Below are positions 41,699 through 50,105 of a DNA stretch of 64,000 nt, one piece after another (the stretch's first letter is position 1; each line of letters opens with the position of its first letter). The translations under genes and the position numbers were made by a program. The notes below the pieces were generated by a model, which worked only from the letters and a program-made list of their open reading frames with translations, was not told where the DNA came from and searched no databases. Source of the DNA: Streptomyces sp. CBMA152 (lineage in GTDB: Bacteria; Actinomycetota; Actinomycetes; Streptomycetales; Streptomycetaceae). The stretch lies in contig NZ_MECJ01000011.1 in the NCBI RefSeq assembly GCF_014596475.1, positions 62,001 to 126,000 on the forward strand. The letters are read 5' to 3'.

Positions 41699-43615
41699 TC
41701 AGGGGTTCACCACGCTCCAGCGCTCGGCCTCGATGTCGTTGCACGAGGCGAGCCTGGCGTTGCCGCTCACGCCTGACGGGCCCAGCAGGCACAGGTGGTT
41801 GGCCTCGTTGCGGTAGCGGACGGTGCCGTCCGCGTAGGTCTCGGCCAGCCAGCGCTGACCGGCCGCGTCGACGCCACGCGCCTCGTCACACGCCTGCAGC
41901 ATGGCATCCGTGAGCTCGGTGGCGTGCTCGTCCCGGGAGCCCAGGCACCGGTTGTCGCCGTCCAGGCTCTTGATGCGCACCAGGTTGTCGGCGGAGTCGA
42001 TCCGCTGGATGTCCCAGCCGTAGTCCTGCCGCTCGTAGGCCAGCCAGTAGATCCACCACCATCCGGGCGGAGTGGGCCGGGTGTAGACCGGGGTGCCGGG
42101 CACCGAGCCGGACCGCCGCAGGCGGCCGCCGAACGCCAGGTTCTCCAGGCGTACGTTGCCGGCGGTCGTCGGCCAGTCCTTGGGCAGCGAGGCGGAGGTC
42201 TCCCACCACCGCTGGGCGGGGTCCTCCGAGCACGGTTTCACCGTCACCTCCTTGTTGGACGGGGTCAGGCACATCCCGGGGAAGGCCACGTTCTGCCAGC
42301 GCTGCGGCCCGCCGCTGTCACCGTTCCACGCCGGGTCGTCCTCAAGGTGGCTGATCGTCCACTGCGACCGCGGATCGGCACAGTCACCAGCGACGACCTG
42401 CGAGGACGTGTCCCGGCGGGTACCCGTCGGGGCGGCCATGCAGTGTTTCGTGACGCCGTTCCGCACGTAGTGGGTCTGGGATTCGCCGTCGGTGTACATG
42501 CGCCAGATGTCTCTGCCGTCGTTACCGGGACTGGCGACCGCCATCGTGCCGTTCGGGTTCTCCCGCACCGAATCGCCGTTGGACAGGGTCACCCTGGTGG
42601 CGTAGGCGCGTGACGGGCCGGTGGGCGCGACAGGCGGTGGTGTCCGCGAGAAGGTCACGGACACGTGGTCGGATCCGGCACCGTTCGAGCGGTGCGCGGT
42701 GAAGCCGCCGGGCAGGCCGCTCGTGACCGCGTAATCCAGCTCGCTCGGGCCGCTTGTGCCGATGAACGTCGGCTGCTCGGTGCGCAGCAGGGCCTCGCCG
42801 GGGCGCAGGTGCAGCGACTGGCGGGCCTGCTGGTTGTCGCGGTTGAGGATGTTCACGTTGTAGTCGCCGGCCAGGACCCAGTTCCGGCCGCGCTGGTCGC
42901 GCCTGGCCATGAAGTTGCGGACCTGGTCGAGCAGTCCGGGCCTGCCCTGGCGTCCGGTCACGTCCTCGCCGCGGGCGTGCGTGTTCCAGTACCAGGTGTT
43001 CCCGAACCGCAGACCGAGCAACGGGCGGGCCCGGTAACGGTTGTTGGGGGCGTTCGGGTTCGGGTCGTAATAGGGGTTCTCCAGGACGCGGACCTCATGG
43101 GCCTGGGTGTCGGTGACCGTCGCCAGGTTCATCTGGCCGCCGTCCCACGTGTCCTCGTTCGTCGCGCCGATCCTGCGGGGGTCGGTCTGCAGGAAGTACA
43201 CGAAGCGGTTGGTGTGGTTCGGACCGCCCGCCCACTGCGAGAGCGTGTAGTTACTCGGTTGGGGGTTGCGGCTCGGAACGATCCGTATCTCCCGGTAATT
43301 GGTCCGGTGCTCGTCCACCGCCGTAGGCGGCCCGCTGCCGGCTTCCTGCAGCATCACCACCGGGTAGCTCGCGACCAGAGATCGGATCTCCGAAGTCCAC
43401 CGCGAACCGTTGTCCGCGCCGTGCATGTTGTAAGTGGCGAACGGCGACGTGCCGTCACGTTCCACCGCCTGCGCGGGCGCAGCGGTCAACGGAACGGCCA
43501 GCAGGGTCGCCGCCGCGCTCATGACGGCGACCACGGTGGTGATCCACCGCCCTGACCGTCGTCGCGTTCTCGTGGTCCCTAAAGTCTGCGGATGGTTGTC
43601 TCTACGTAAATTCAA
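41699..43615 (-). CDS. secreted CdtB-like nuclease fused to ricin-type lectin repeats
   Basis: A 638-residue secreted protein. The signal peptide ends near residue 50 (TAAPAQA). Residues about 55-325 are a DNase I-fold domain that follows cytolethal distending toxin subunit B: FATYNMHGADNGSRWTSEIR, LQEAGSGPPTAVDE, MNLATVTDTQAHEVRVLE, RPLLGLRFGNTWYWNTHARG. Catalytic residues seen are Glu91, His213, Asp251 and Asn253 (AGDYNVN), and Asp316-His317 (GSDHVS). The Arg of CdtB's RVNLA segment is Gln161. Residues about 335-638 look like two ricin-like trefoils with SQWTISHLE, CLTPSNKEV, QRWWET and CLGSRDEHA. In CDT holotoxins lectin subunits are separate (CdtA/CdtC); here one chain may combine both. 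TTG start with GGGAGAGG upstream. Confidence 0.85.
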   Translation of the reverse strand: MNLRRDNHPQTLGTTRTRRRSGRWITTVVAVMSAAATLLAVPLTAAPAQAVERDGTSPFATYNMHGADNGSRWTSEIRSLVASYPVVMLQEAGSGPPTAVDEHRTNYREIRIVPSRNPQPSNYTLSQWAGGPNHTNRFVYFLQTDPRRIGATNEDTWDGGQMNLATVTDTQAHEVRVLENPYYDPNPNAPNNRYRARPLLGLRFGNTWYWNTHARGEDVTGRQGRPGLLDQVRNFMARRDQRGRNWVLAGDYNVNILNRDNQQARQSLHLRPGEALLRTEQPTFIGTSGPSELDYAVTSGLPGGFTAHRSNGAGSDHVSVTFSRTPPPVAPTGPSRAYATRVTLSNGDSVRENPNGTMAVASPGNDGRDIWRMYTDGESQTHYVRNGVTKHCMAAPTGTRRDTSSQVVAGDCADPRSQWTISHLEDDPAWNGDSGGPQRWQNVAFPGMCLTPSNKEVTVKPCSEDPAQRWWETSASLPKDWPTTAGNVRLENLAFGGRLRRSGSVPGTPVYTRPTPPGWWWIYWLAYERQDYGWDIQRIDSADNLVRIKSLDGDNRCLGSRDEHATELTDAMLQACDEARGVDAAGQRWLAETYADGTVRYRNEANHLCLLGPSGVSGNARLASCNDIEAERWSVVNP

Positions 43616-44115
43616 CGATCAAACCTCTCCCATTGCCCCCGCGCCGGGTGGCGCGGGGGGACTGCCCAGCCCGCCGACTGCCCGTGGCGGTCTGTCAGTC
43701 AGAGGAGACGGAAGATCGACCTCACGCGGTTCAGAGCCCCATCGGTATCCGGCCTCCCTCCCGCGCCCCGCGTCCCATGCCGGTTGTCACGCAGCCGGCC
43801 AGCACGAATGGAACGGCGAAGTCCGTACATGCGCTCGGATCGGCCACTCGACGCCACGCCCCCGGACCGTCCCGACGAAACGCCTCGACCTGGCGATACG
43901 CAACGTCGAGCCGAACTCCCAAAAACCGAGCCGACGTTGTCCTTATTCGGGGTCTTGACGAATCGATGCCCCTCCACCGCTGGCCCATTCCGTCCGAAGT
44001 CGTCCAAGACGGGCCGAAACCCTGGTGGGACACCCCGGGAACCGGCAAGGCTCATGCCCGAACCACATGTGCCTCCGGCGCACGGCTGGAGGAAGTGACG
44101 GGGAGGGGAAACAGC
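43616..44115. other. gene-free region with one strong hairpin
   Basis: 500 bp between two divergent secreted-protein genes. CCCCCGCGCC-GGGT-GGCGCGGGGG at 43636-43659 is a perfect 10-bp stem, 21 bp from the CdtB-like start on its leader side, so it could be an attenuator. I see no supportable gene in the rest. Confidence 0.45.
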
Positions 44116-44508
44116 ATGAGGATCGGCAAGCGGATCGCGTCCGGCGCGACGGCGCTCGCCCTGGCCGGGGCGGGCGTGATCGGCCTGGGAGCAGGCTCGG
44201 CGAGCGCCAACTCGTCGATCTGCACGGGCTATCGCACCACTTACGGGGCTATCGTCCGCTTCTGCGTGTACGCCTCCGGCACCGGTGCGGAGATGGACTG
44301 GAACATCGACACCTCACTCGCGTCGACGGACGAGCGGATGTACTTCAATCTCACCTCCAGCTGCTACGGCACCAATGACACCGTGAACGACTTCCAGCAG
44401 CGCAGCGGCAGGCTGATCGTGTCGTGCACCCCACCGTTCAAGGGCTCGTCGTACTCGACCGAGTCCGGGCGGCTGACCGGCAGCGCTTCCACACCCTGGA
44501 TCTACTAG
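44116..44508 (+). CDS. small secreted cysteine-containing protein (second type)
   Basis: A 130-residue protein of unknown function. The ATG at 44116 has a GGGGAGGGG site upstream. The Sec signal (ATALALAGAGVIGLGAGSASA) ends near residue 32. The mature part of about 98 residues has four cysteines (SSICTGY, RFCVYA, SSCYGT, VSCTPP) and a Ser/Tyr-rich tail. STDERMYFNLTSSCYG parallels ATTDERFYAVAHDYCG of the protein at 15406-15795. It is divergent from the CdtB-like gene and its stop overlaps a transposase remnant. Confidence 0.75.
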   Translation: MRIGKRIASGATALALAGAGVIGLGAGSASANSSICTGYRTTYGAIVRFCVYASGTGAEMDWNIDTSLASTDERMYFNLTSSCYGTNDTVNDFQQRSGRLIVSCTPPFKGSSYSTESGRLTGSASTPWIY

Positions 44509-44726
44509 TACTGCAACGGTGTCTGCCGTGACGGGTGGGCAGTTTCGGGTGGTGTGTGGCCGCGTCGCTCGCAGTGGCTGATGCGGGCCTGGAACTGCCG
44601 TCGCCGTCGCCAGTGCATCCGTTTCCGCTTTCCCGGTGTCGGGTTCGCGGGCCCGCAGGACGGTGAGGCAGGCGCATGGCGAGGCGCCTCGTCCGCGACG
44701 GCGTCCAGCGCTCTCCTGAGTGTCAC
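44505..44726 (-). pseudogene. probable transposase C-terminal remnant (IS701-like)
   Basis: A minus-strand frame ends with KRMHWRRRRQFQARISHCER, RGHTPPETAHPSRQ and a stop overlapping the convergent gene's stop codon. The Trp-Arg-rich WRRRRQ.QARISH ending resembles C-termini of actinobacterial IS701-family transposases. The N-terminal part is absent. The rest of 44509-44845 holds no other gene. The family is tentative. Confidence 0.4.
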
Positions 44727-44845
44727 CCGGCGAAGCGGAGTTCCGCTCGTGGCCGTCGCGGAGAGCGCACTCGGCGGCGGGTTACGCGGCGACGGACAGG
44801 TGACTGGTGAGCTGATCGGGTCGGACCCCGGTGCCGGGACCCGGC

Positions 44846-45463
44846 TCAGCGTCCGCCGCCCGTCCCGCCTCGGTCCAGGACGCCCTCGACCGCAGTGAGG
44901 AGCCGCTCCCCCGCACGGTCGACGCTCCCGTTCTGAGCACTGATCTGAGCGCCTTCCATGAGGAAGGTGATCTCCGCGGCGGCCTCTTCGGGGGCCCGCA
45001 CACCCGCCCTCTCACACATGCCCGTGAGCCGGCGCAGTTGGGTGGCCTTGTGGTCCTCGATCAGTCGGCGGGCCGGGTGTTCCCGGTCGGGCAGGCCCGC
45101 GATGGAGTTGACGAACGGACAGCCCCGTCGCGCGATGTCCGGCAACCCCTCGGCGATGAATCGCGTCACGGCGAGGACCTGGGCACGGCCGTCGACGGGG
45201 TGCTCGGCCTCCGTCCGGTCGAAGGCGGTCGAGTACCCCGCCGCGACGATTCTCAGCCACTCCTCGATCAGGGCGTCCTTGGTGACGAAGTGCCGGTACA
45301 GGGCCATCTTCGTGGTCTTCGCCCGCTCGGCGATGGCCTGGACCCCGACGGCCCGGACGCCCTCGCGCAGGAAGAGCTCCTCGGCGGCGTCGAGGATGCG
45401 CTCACGCGGGGGCAGGCGGGCCACTCTCGTGTCCCGGCCGGGCCTTGGGGGGCTGCTCGCCAT
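44846..45463 (-). CDS. TetR family regulator of the adjacent amidase
   Basis: A 205-residue TetR protein. The helix-turn-helix is ERILDAAEELFLREGVRAVG, then IAERAKTTKMALYRHFVTKD. The C-terminal domain (HPARRLIEDHKATQLRRLTG) resembles the TetR_C group around AcrR-like regulators. It is divergent from the amidase gene, with a perfect 16-bp palindrome in between, so it probably represses both. Confidence 0.9.
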   Translation of the reverse strand: MASSPPRPGRDTRVARLPPRERILDAAEELFLREGVRAVGVQAIAERAKTTKMALYRHFVTKDALIEEWLRIVAAGYSTAFDRTEAEHPVDGRAQVLAVTRFIAEGLPDIARRGCPFVNSIAGLPDREHPARRLIEDHKATQLRRLTGMCERAGVRAPEEAAAEITFLMEGAQISAQNGSVDRAGERLLTAVEGVLDRGGTGGGR

Positions 45464-45532
45464 CTCCGCCTCACTTCGGTCACCGTCGCCGACCTCTCCC
45501 CACCGATGCTACGTTACCGACCGACCCCGAAC

Positions 45533-45548
45533 GATACCGATCGGTATC
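45533..45548. promoter_or_regulatory. perfect 16-bp palindrome GATACCGATCGGTATC, TetR operator
   Basis: Every base pairs in the inverted repeat. It is 70 bp upstream of the TetR start and 38 bp upstream of the amidase start, in the AT-richer part of the shared promoter region. Confidence 0.8.
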
Positions 45549-45586
45549 ACGCGGGACCGATCGGACCACCGAGAGGACCGAGCGAC

Positions 45587-47074
45587 TTGAAGCTGCACGA
45601 ATACACCCGGTACGACGCCGTGGGGCTGGCCGGGCTCGTCGCACGAGGAGACGTCACCGCCGCGGAACTCGCCGCCGCGGCCCAGGACGCGATGACCGCC
45701 GTCAATCCCCACATCAACGCCGTCGTGGAGAGCTGGCCGGCCGAGGACGCCCCGAGCCCGGGCAGCACAGCACTCGCCGGCGTCCCGTTCCTCATCAAGG
45801 ATCTGGCCGTGGCCATGAAGGGCAAGCGCGTCGAACTGGGCAGCCGCCTCGCCGCCGGCAATGTGGCAGCGGCGGACTCCTTCCTCATGCGACGGTTCAG
45901 GCGGGCCGGCCTGGTGACGCTGGGCCGTACGGCGACCCCCGAATTCGCTTACAGCACCACCACGGAGCCGGTCCTCCACGGAGCGGCCCGCAACCCCTGG
46001 GACCTCACCAGGACGCCGGGCGGGTCCAGCGGCGGGTCGGCCGCGGCCGTCGCCGCCGGCATCACCCCCCTCGCCCACGCCACCGACGCGGCCGGCTCGA
46101 TCCGCGTCCCCGCCGCCAGTACGGGCCTGTTCGGACTCAAACCCACCCGCGGCCGCGTCTCCATGGGCCCGGACGCCGACGAGGTCTTCAACGGCTTGGC
46201 CGTGCACGGCGCCCTCAGCCGGACCGTACGCGACAGCGCGACGCTCCTCGACCTGATCCAAGGCCCCGAAAGCGGCGATCCCTACTTCGCGGCACCTCCT
46301 CGACGCCCGTACGCCGAGGAGAGCACCCTCGACCCCGGGCGACTGGACATCGGACTGCTCACCACCCCCTGGAACGGACGCGCCGTGGAGCCGGCCGTGC
46401 ACGAGGCCACCCTCACCGCCGCCCGCCTGCTGGAATCACTCGGCCACCGGGTCGAACCCACCGACGTGAACCTCGGAGTGAGCTGGGAGGAATTCGTCCT
46501 CGCCAACGCCCGGCTGTGGACAGCGAACCTGGTGACATGGATCGACGGCTTCGCCGAGGCGTTCGGCCGCCCCGTCGACGAGACGACCGTCGAGCCCGAG
46601 ATGCTGGCGAGCTACACCTGGGGACGTCGGGTGAGCGGTGCGGAATTCGTGCATGCCCTCGATGTGCGCAACCGGGTCGCCCGGTCGATCGGCGCGTACT
46701 TCGACCGTCATGACGTACTGCTGACACCCACCCTTCCCGAACTTCCCGTAGCCATAGGCACCTACCACCACGGCGCGGAGGGGACGGACGGCCGGGGCTG
46801 GCTGGAGCACCTGTTCCACAGGTCGCCGTTCACCGCGGCCTTCAACGTCGCCGGCACCCCCGCCATGTCGGTGCCACTGGCGGCCGATCCGGCCACCGGC
46901 ATGCCCATCGGCATCCAGTTCGCCGCCGGGTACGGGCGCGAGGACGTTCTCTTCCGCCTCGCCGGCCAACTGGAGAGGGCCGCCCCATGGGAGCGGCGCA
47001 CACCCCCCGTCTGGGTGGGACATGCGACAGGTGGCGCACGTGCGGCGGCGGGCGCCGGCGCGGGGCGCCGTTAG
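45587..47074 (+). CDS. amidase signature family enzyme
   Basis: A 495-residue amidase. The catalytic Lys is in GVPFLIKDLAVAMKG, followed by the Gly/Ser-rich signature TPGGSSGGSAAAVAAGITP and HATDAAGSIRVPAASTG with the cis-Ser and nucleophile Ser. This Ser-Ser-Lys triad hydrolyses amides or esters with no metal. The TTG start at 45587 is chosen from GAGGA upstream; the open frame runs much further back but crosses the TetR gene. The substrate is unknown. Regulation is probably through the operator at 45533-45548. Confidence 0.88.
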   Translation: MKLHEYTRYDAVGLAGLVARGDVTAAELAAAAQDAMTAVNPHINAVVESWPAEDAPSPGSTALAGVPFLIKDLAVAMKGKRVELGSRLAAGNVAAADSFLMRRFRRAGLVTLGRTATPEFAYSTTTEPVLHGAARNPWDLTRTPGGSSGGSAAAVAAGITPLAHATDAAGSIRVPAASTGLFGLKPTRGRVSMGPDADEVFNGLAVHGALSRTVRDSATLLDLIQGPESGDPYFAAPPRRPYAEESTLDPGRLDIGLLTTPWNGRAVEPAVHEATLTAARLLESLGHRVEPTDVNLGVSWEEFVLANARLWTANLVTWIDGFAEAFGRPVDETTVEPEMLASYTWGRRVSGAEFVHALDVRNRVARSIGAYFDRHDVLLTPTLPELPVAIGTYHHGAEGTDGRGWLEHLFHRSPFTAAFNVAGTPAMSVPLAADPATGMPIGIQFAAGYGREDVLFRLAGQLERAAPWERRTPPVWVGHATGGARAAAGAGAGRR

Positions 47075-47234
47075 CGCCCGAGCGGCTTCGGCGTCCGTCA
47101 CCCGGTAGGGGCTACAACACGCGCGGCTCGCTCCTCCTAGCGGTTCGCCGGGATTCGCCGGACGCCCACATCGTCGGCGGTCTACTGTGCGGACACGCCG
47201 CGCTGCCCGCCGCGGTCGCATGAGGAGGAAACCT

Positions 47235-47771
47235 GTGTCATCACCTTGTGACCCCCAGCACGCTCCCGCCGGCGATGTGGGCGGAGCGCTCATGATGGTC
47301 GACTCCCGGCTCAAGAGCGTCCACGCCGACAAGGCCGGTACCGACCCCGAACAACAGGCGCTGATCGACCAGTACATCGCGTCCCTGGGTCCCACGGGAG
47401 CCGATGACCTGCTGGACGGCGCGTGCACGCTCATCTTCATGTTCATGAAGTGGCTGCGGATGGCTTACGAGGACCACGACAAGGACGTCATCGAGTACGT
47501 GGTGCCCAACCTCGTCGCCACGCTGCGCAGGTTGCCCAAGAGCGTCCGCCCCGAGGCCATCCCCACCATGGCCGGACTGGTCGTCGCCGCGGGCACCGAC
47601 CTGAGCCCCAGTCTGTGGCGCAAACAGTACGGAGACTGGACCGGGTTCGAGATGACTCCCCTGGAAGCCACCACCTTCCTGCTCGCGGAACACATCAACC
47701 GCCTCACCGAAGACCCCGACTTCGCCACCCGGATGATCACCGAAGCACTGTCCCGGGCGGACGAGTCCTGA
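47235..47771 (+). CDS. conserved-type hypothetical helical protein
   Basis: A 178-residue cytoplasmic protein I do not recognise. The GTG at 47235 follows AGGAGG at ideal spacing. It is mostly helical, with a hydrophobic stretch LDGACTLIFMFMKWLRMAYE and a later LEATTFLLAEHINRLTEDPD; no catalytic motif is evident. It ends 64 bp before the methyltransferase gene and may be cotranscribed with it. Confidence 0.65.
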   Translation: MSSPCDPQHAPAGDVGGALMMVDSRLKSVHADKAGTDPEQQALIDQYIASLGPTGADDLLDGACTLIFMFMKWLRMAYEDHDKDVIEYVVPNLVATLRRLPKSVRPEAIPTMAGLVVAAGTDLSPSLWRKQYGDWTGFEMTPLEATTFLLAEHINRLTEDPDFATRMITEALSRADES

Positions 47772-47835
47772 CGCCGGCGAGTACGACGAGTCTCAGCGGC
47801 AACTCCCGAACCGGGCGACCGAAGGAGCCGGAGCG

Positions 47836-48690
47836 ATGAGCCTCGGGAGCGATGTCCACTACCGGCAACATGTCCTGCCGTACTACCGGGCGTTCGGCTC
47901 ACGCTTCGGGTATGCGACGCTGCTCGGTCGTACGCGCCACTTCGGCTGGTACGAACCGGGCCACTCCCCCTGGGGATTCACGGCAGCCATGCGGCGCATG
48001 GAACTCGTCGTGGCCCGGAAGTTGGCCCTGCCCGCGGCGTCCGAGGTGCTCGATGCCGGGTGCGGGGTCGGCGACACGGCCCGCACGGTCGCCCGGGCGA
48101 GCGGGGTGTACGTCACCGGGATCGACGGCATCGAGCCCGACGTCGCCATCGCGCGGCAGCGGTCGGCCCGGGCCCGCGAGTCGGGTGGGCGCACGCGTTT
48201 CCTCGTGGCCAACTATCACGCCCTCCCGTTCGCCGACGCCTCCTTCGACGGCGTCTACACGATGGAATCCTTCGTCCACTCCCCCGACCCCCGACAGGGA
48301 CTCGCCGAGTTCTTCCGCGTCCTGCGCCCTGGCGGAAGGCTGGTGATGTCCGAGTATTCGAGCACTCCCCAGGCCCATCTGCTGCCTAGGGCACGGTCCG
48401 CGCTGCTCAGGGTCTGCGAGCTCTCCGGCATGCCGGGCATGCTCACGATGACCCACGGGCACCTGGAGCTCCTTCTCCGGCAGGCCGGATTCGTTGTCGA
48501 AGCGGCCTACGACGCGACGGAGAAGGTCCTGCCGATGCTGCGGTGCTTCTCAGTGCTCGGCCGACTGCCGTATACGGTCGCGCGTGGCGTGGGCCGTGGC
48601 GACAGCCTGGTCAACGCGATGAGCGGGGTGGAGATGTACCGGCACCAGGAGACTTGGCGCTACAACATCTGCGTCGCCACCAGGCCATGA
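47836..48690 (+). CDS. class I SAM-dependent methyltransferase (small-molecule type)
   Basis: A 284-residue methyltransferase. Motif I is VLDAGCGVGDTARTVARASG near residue 70, motif II GIDGIEPDVAIARQ, and motifs III/IV are in LPFADASFDGVYTMESFVHS, as in sterol/tocopherol C-methyltransferases. The N-terminal segment YYRAFGSRFGYATLLGRTRH suits that group. The ATG at 47836 has AAGGAG upstream. The substrate is unknown; an isoprenoid or polyketide is possible. It probably follows the hypothetical gene in one transcript. Confidence 0.85.
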   Translation: MSLGSDVHYRQHVLPYYRAFGSRFGYATLLGRTRHFGWYEPGHSPWGFTAAMRRMELVVARKLALPAASEVLDAGCGVGDTARTVARASGVYVTGIDGIEPDVAIARQRSARARESGGRTRFLVANYHALPFADASFDGVYTMESFVHSPDPRQGLAEFFRVLRPGGRLVMSEYSSTPQAHLLPRARSALLRVCELSGMPGMLTMTHGHLELLLRQAGFVVEAAYDATEKVLPMLRCFSVLGRLPYTVARGVGRGDSLVNAMSGVEMYRHQETWRYNICVATRP

Positions 48691-48710
48691 CGTACCTGCG
48701 GCGCCCCCTC

Positions 48711-49898
48711 TCACGGGTGGTGCTGGAACGTGACCTCCGGGTTGGCCGACGACGGGCCGTCGAGCAGGGGCTGGGGACGGCCCTTCAGATGGAGGTCGAA
48801 GAAGGCGGCGACGTAAGCGCGGGTGATCTCCGCTGAACGCTCGCCGGAGATGGTCGCGCCCGGGATCGGGATGTTCAACTGCCCGGCGAGGACGGGCAGA
48901 TCGGTGAAGCTGATGTGATCGGTTCCTGTGACGGTCAGCCAGCGCTTCCAGCCGTCGAGATTCGTCCAGGCCCGGTCCCAGGAGTGGTCCTCGCCAGGGG
49001 CGTGCCCGGACTGGGTGCCGAGCAGCAGGAAGGGGCGGTGGTCCAGGCCGGTGGCGGGGATGGGGATGTCGAACGTGCCGTCCATGTCCACCCCGGCGCG
49101 CACCCGCTTGTCGGCGGTCATGGCCGAGGCGGCGGCGCTGCCACCGACGGAGTGGCCCGCCATGCCGATACGGTCCCGGTCGATCATCTGGCGGTATCGG
49201 CAAGGTGAATGACGACTCGTCAGCTGGTCGATGACGAACGAGACGTCCTTGGCCCGGCTCTGATTCACCACCGGCCACCCGCCCGGGATGTCGTCGCACA
49301 CGACGCAGCCGAGGGTGCGACCGTCGGGGAAAGTGGTTCCCGAGTCCTCGTAGGTGTGGTTGACCAGCGCGACCACGTATCCACGGCTGGCCAGGTCCTC
49401 GGCAAGGCTGGTGAGGGTGGTGCGCGGCATGGTGAAGCCGGGTGAGAGCAGGACCAGGGGGAAGCGGCCGTGCGCCGGGCGGGCGTCGCTCCGCGCCCAG
49501 GAGCGGGTGCCGCTGAGCGTCTCGGGCGGGATACCGGCTCCCGGCACCTGCCGCTCAAGCAGCAGCGCCGCCTCCTGGGTGGTCATGTAGGGCGCGGGGT
49601 CACCGGTCCCACGCCGCGCGGGGTAGAACAGCGACACCATCAACTGGCGCGGACCGGCGGCAGGAACCCACGGGTCCGGCCGACCCGTGTCCACCAGGTG
49701 CAGTGTGCTGAGGCCGACCGCGTGCGCGCCGGTGGGACGAGGGAGCTCCAGCTGCACACCCACGCTCGCCGAGGCAACGGACCGGGTGGTGGCAGGGGCC
49801 GGGGGCTCGGCCTGTGCCGTGGCGACCGGCAGAATCATCGGCAGGGCGAGCGCGAGAGCGAGCACGCCGGGTAAGGCGATGCGATGAGTTCGGACCAT
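48711..49898 (-). CDS. secreted alpha/beta hydrolase, paralogue of the 14.1-kb hydrolase
   Basis: A 395-residue secreted hydrolase. The signal peptide ends near residue 30. Ser250 lies in AGHSVGG, the probable Asp in GVDMDGTFD and the His in GTDHISFTD. The LASRGYVVALVNHTYEDSGT and GRPDPWVPAAGPRQL segments are nearly as in the hydrolase at 14107-15312; the two share the same length, domain order and C-terminal PLLDGPSSANPEVTFQH. They are therefore duplicated genes 33 kb apart. It probably acts on lipids or esters outside the cell. Confidence 0.86.
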   Translation of the reverse strand: MVRTHRIALPGVLALALALPMILPVATAQAEPPAPATTRSVASASVGVQLELPRPTGAHAVGLSTLHLVDTGRPDPWVPAAGPRQLMVSLFYPARRGTGDPAPYMTTQEAALLLERQVPGAGIPPETLSGTRSWARSDARPAHGRFPLVLLSPGFTMPRTTLTSLAEDLASRGYVVALVNHTYEDSGTTFPDGRTLGCVVCDDIPGGWPVVNQSRAKDVSFVIDQLTSRHSPCRYRQMIDRDRIGMAGHSVGGSAAASAMTADKRVRAGVDMDGTFDIPIPATGLDHRPFLLLGTQSGHAPGEDHSWDRAWTNLDGWKRWLTVTGTDHISFTDLPVLAGQLNIPIPGATISGERSAEITRAYVAAFFDLHLKGRPQPLLDGPSSANPEVTFQHHP

Positions 49899-50105
49899 GA
49901 CGTCAACGTAGGGCCCGCCGTCTGACGTGACATCAGCACGGCGATGTACCGCAACGGCTCGACTCCCCTAGGGATTTGCCAGGAGGACTCCCTGATGATC
50001 GCGATGGCCCCTGGATGATGCTGTTCAGCTCCCTGGCCGACCCATCGTGAGGCGACCGGCCCTTCGCAGGGCGCAACCGTACGCGAGGTCCGGTCAGTCG
50101 GCCGG

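Noticed and set aside
44831..45586. An N-terminal extension of the amidase
   Set aside because: The frame stays open but crosses the TetR gene and its operator; homologous amidases begin near the TTG at 45587.
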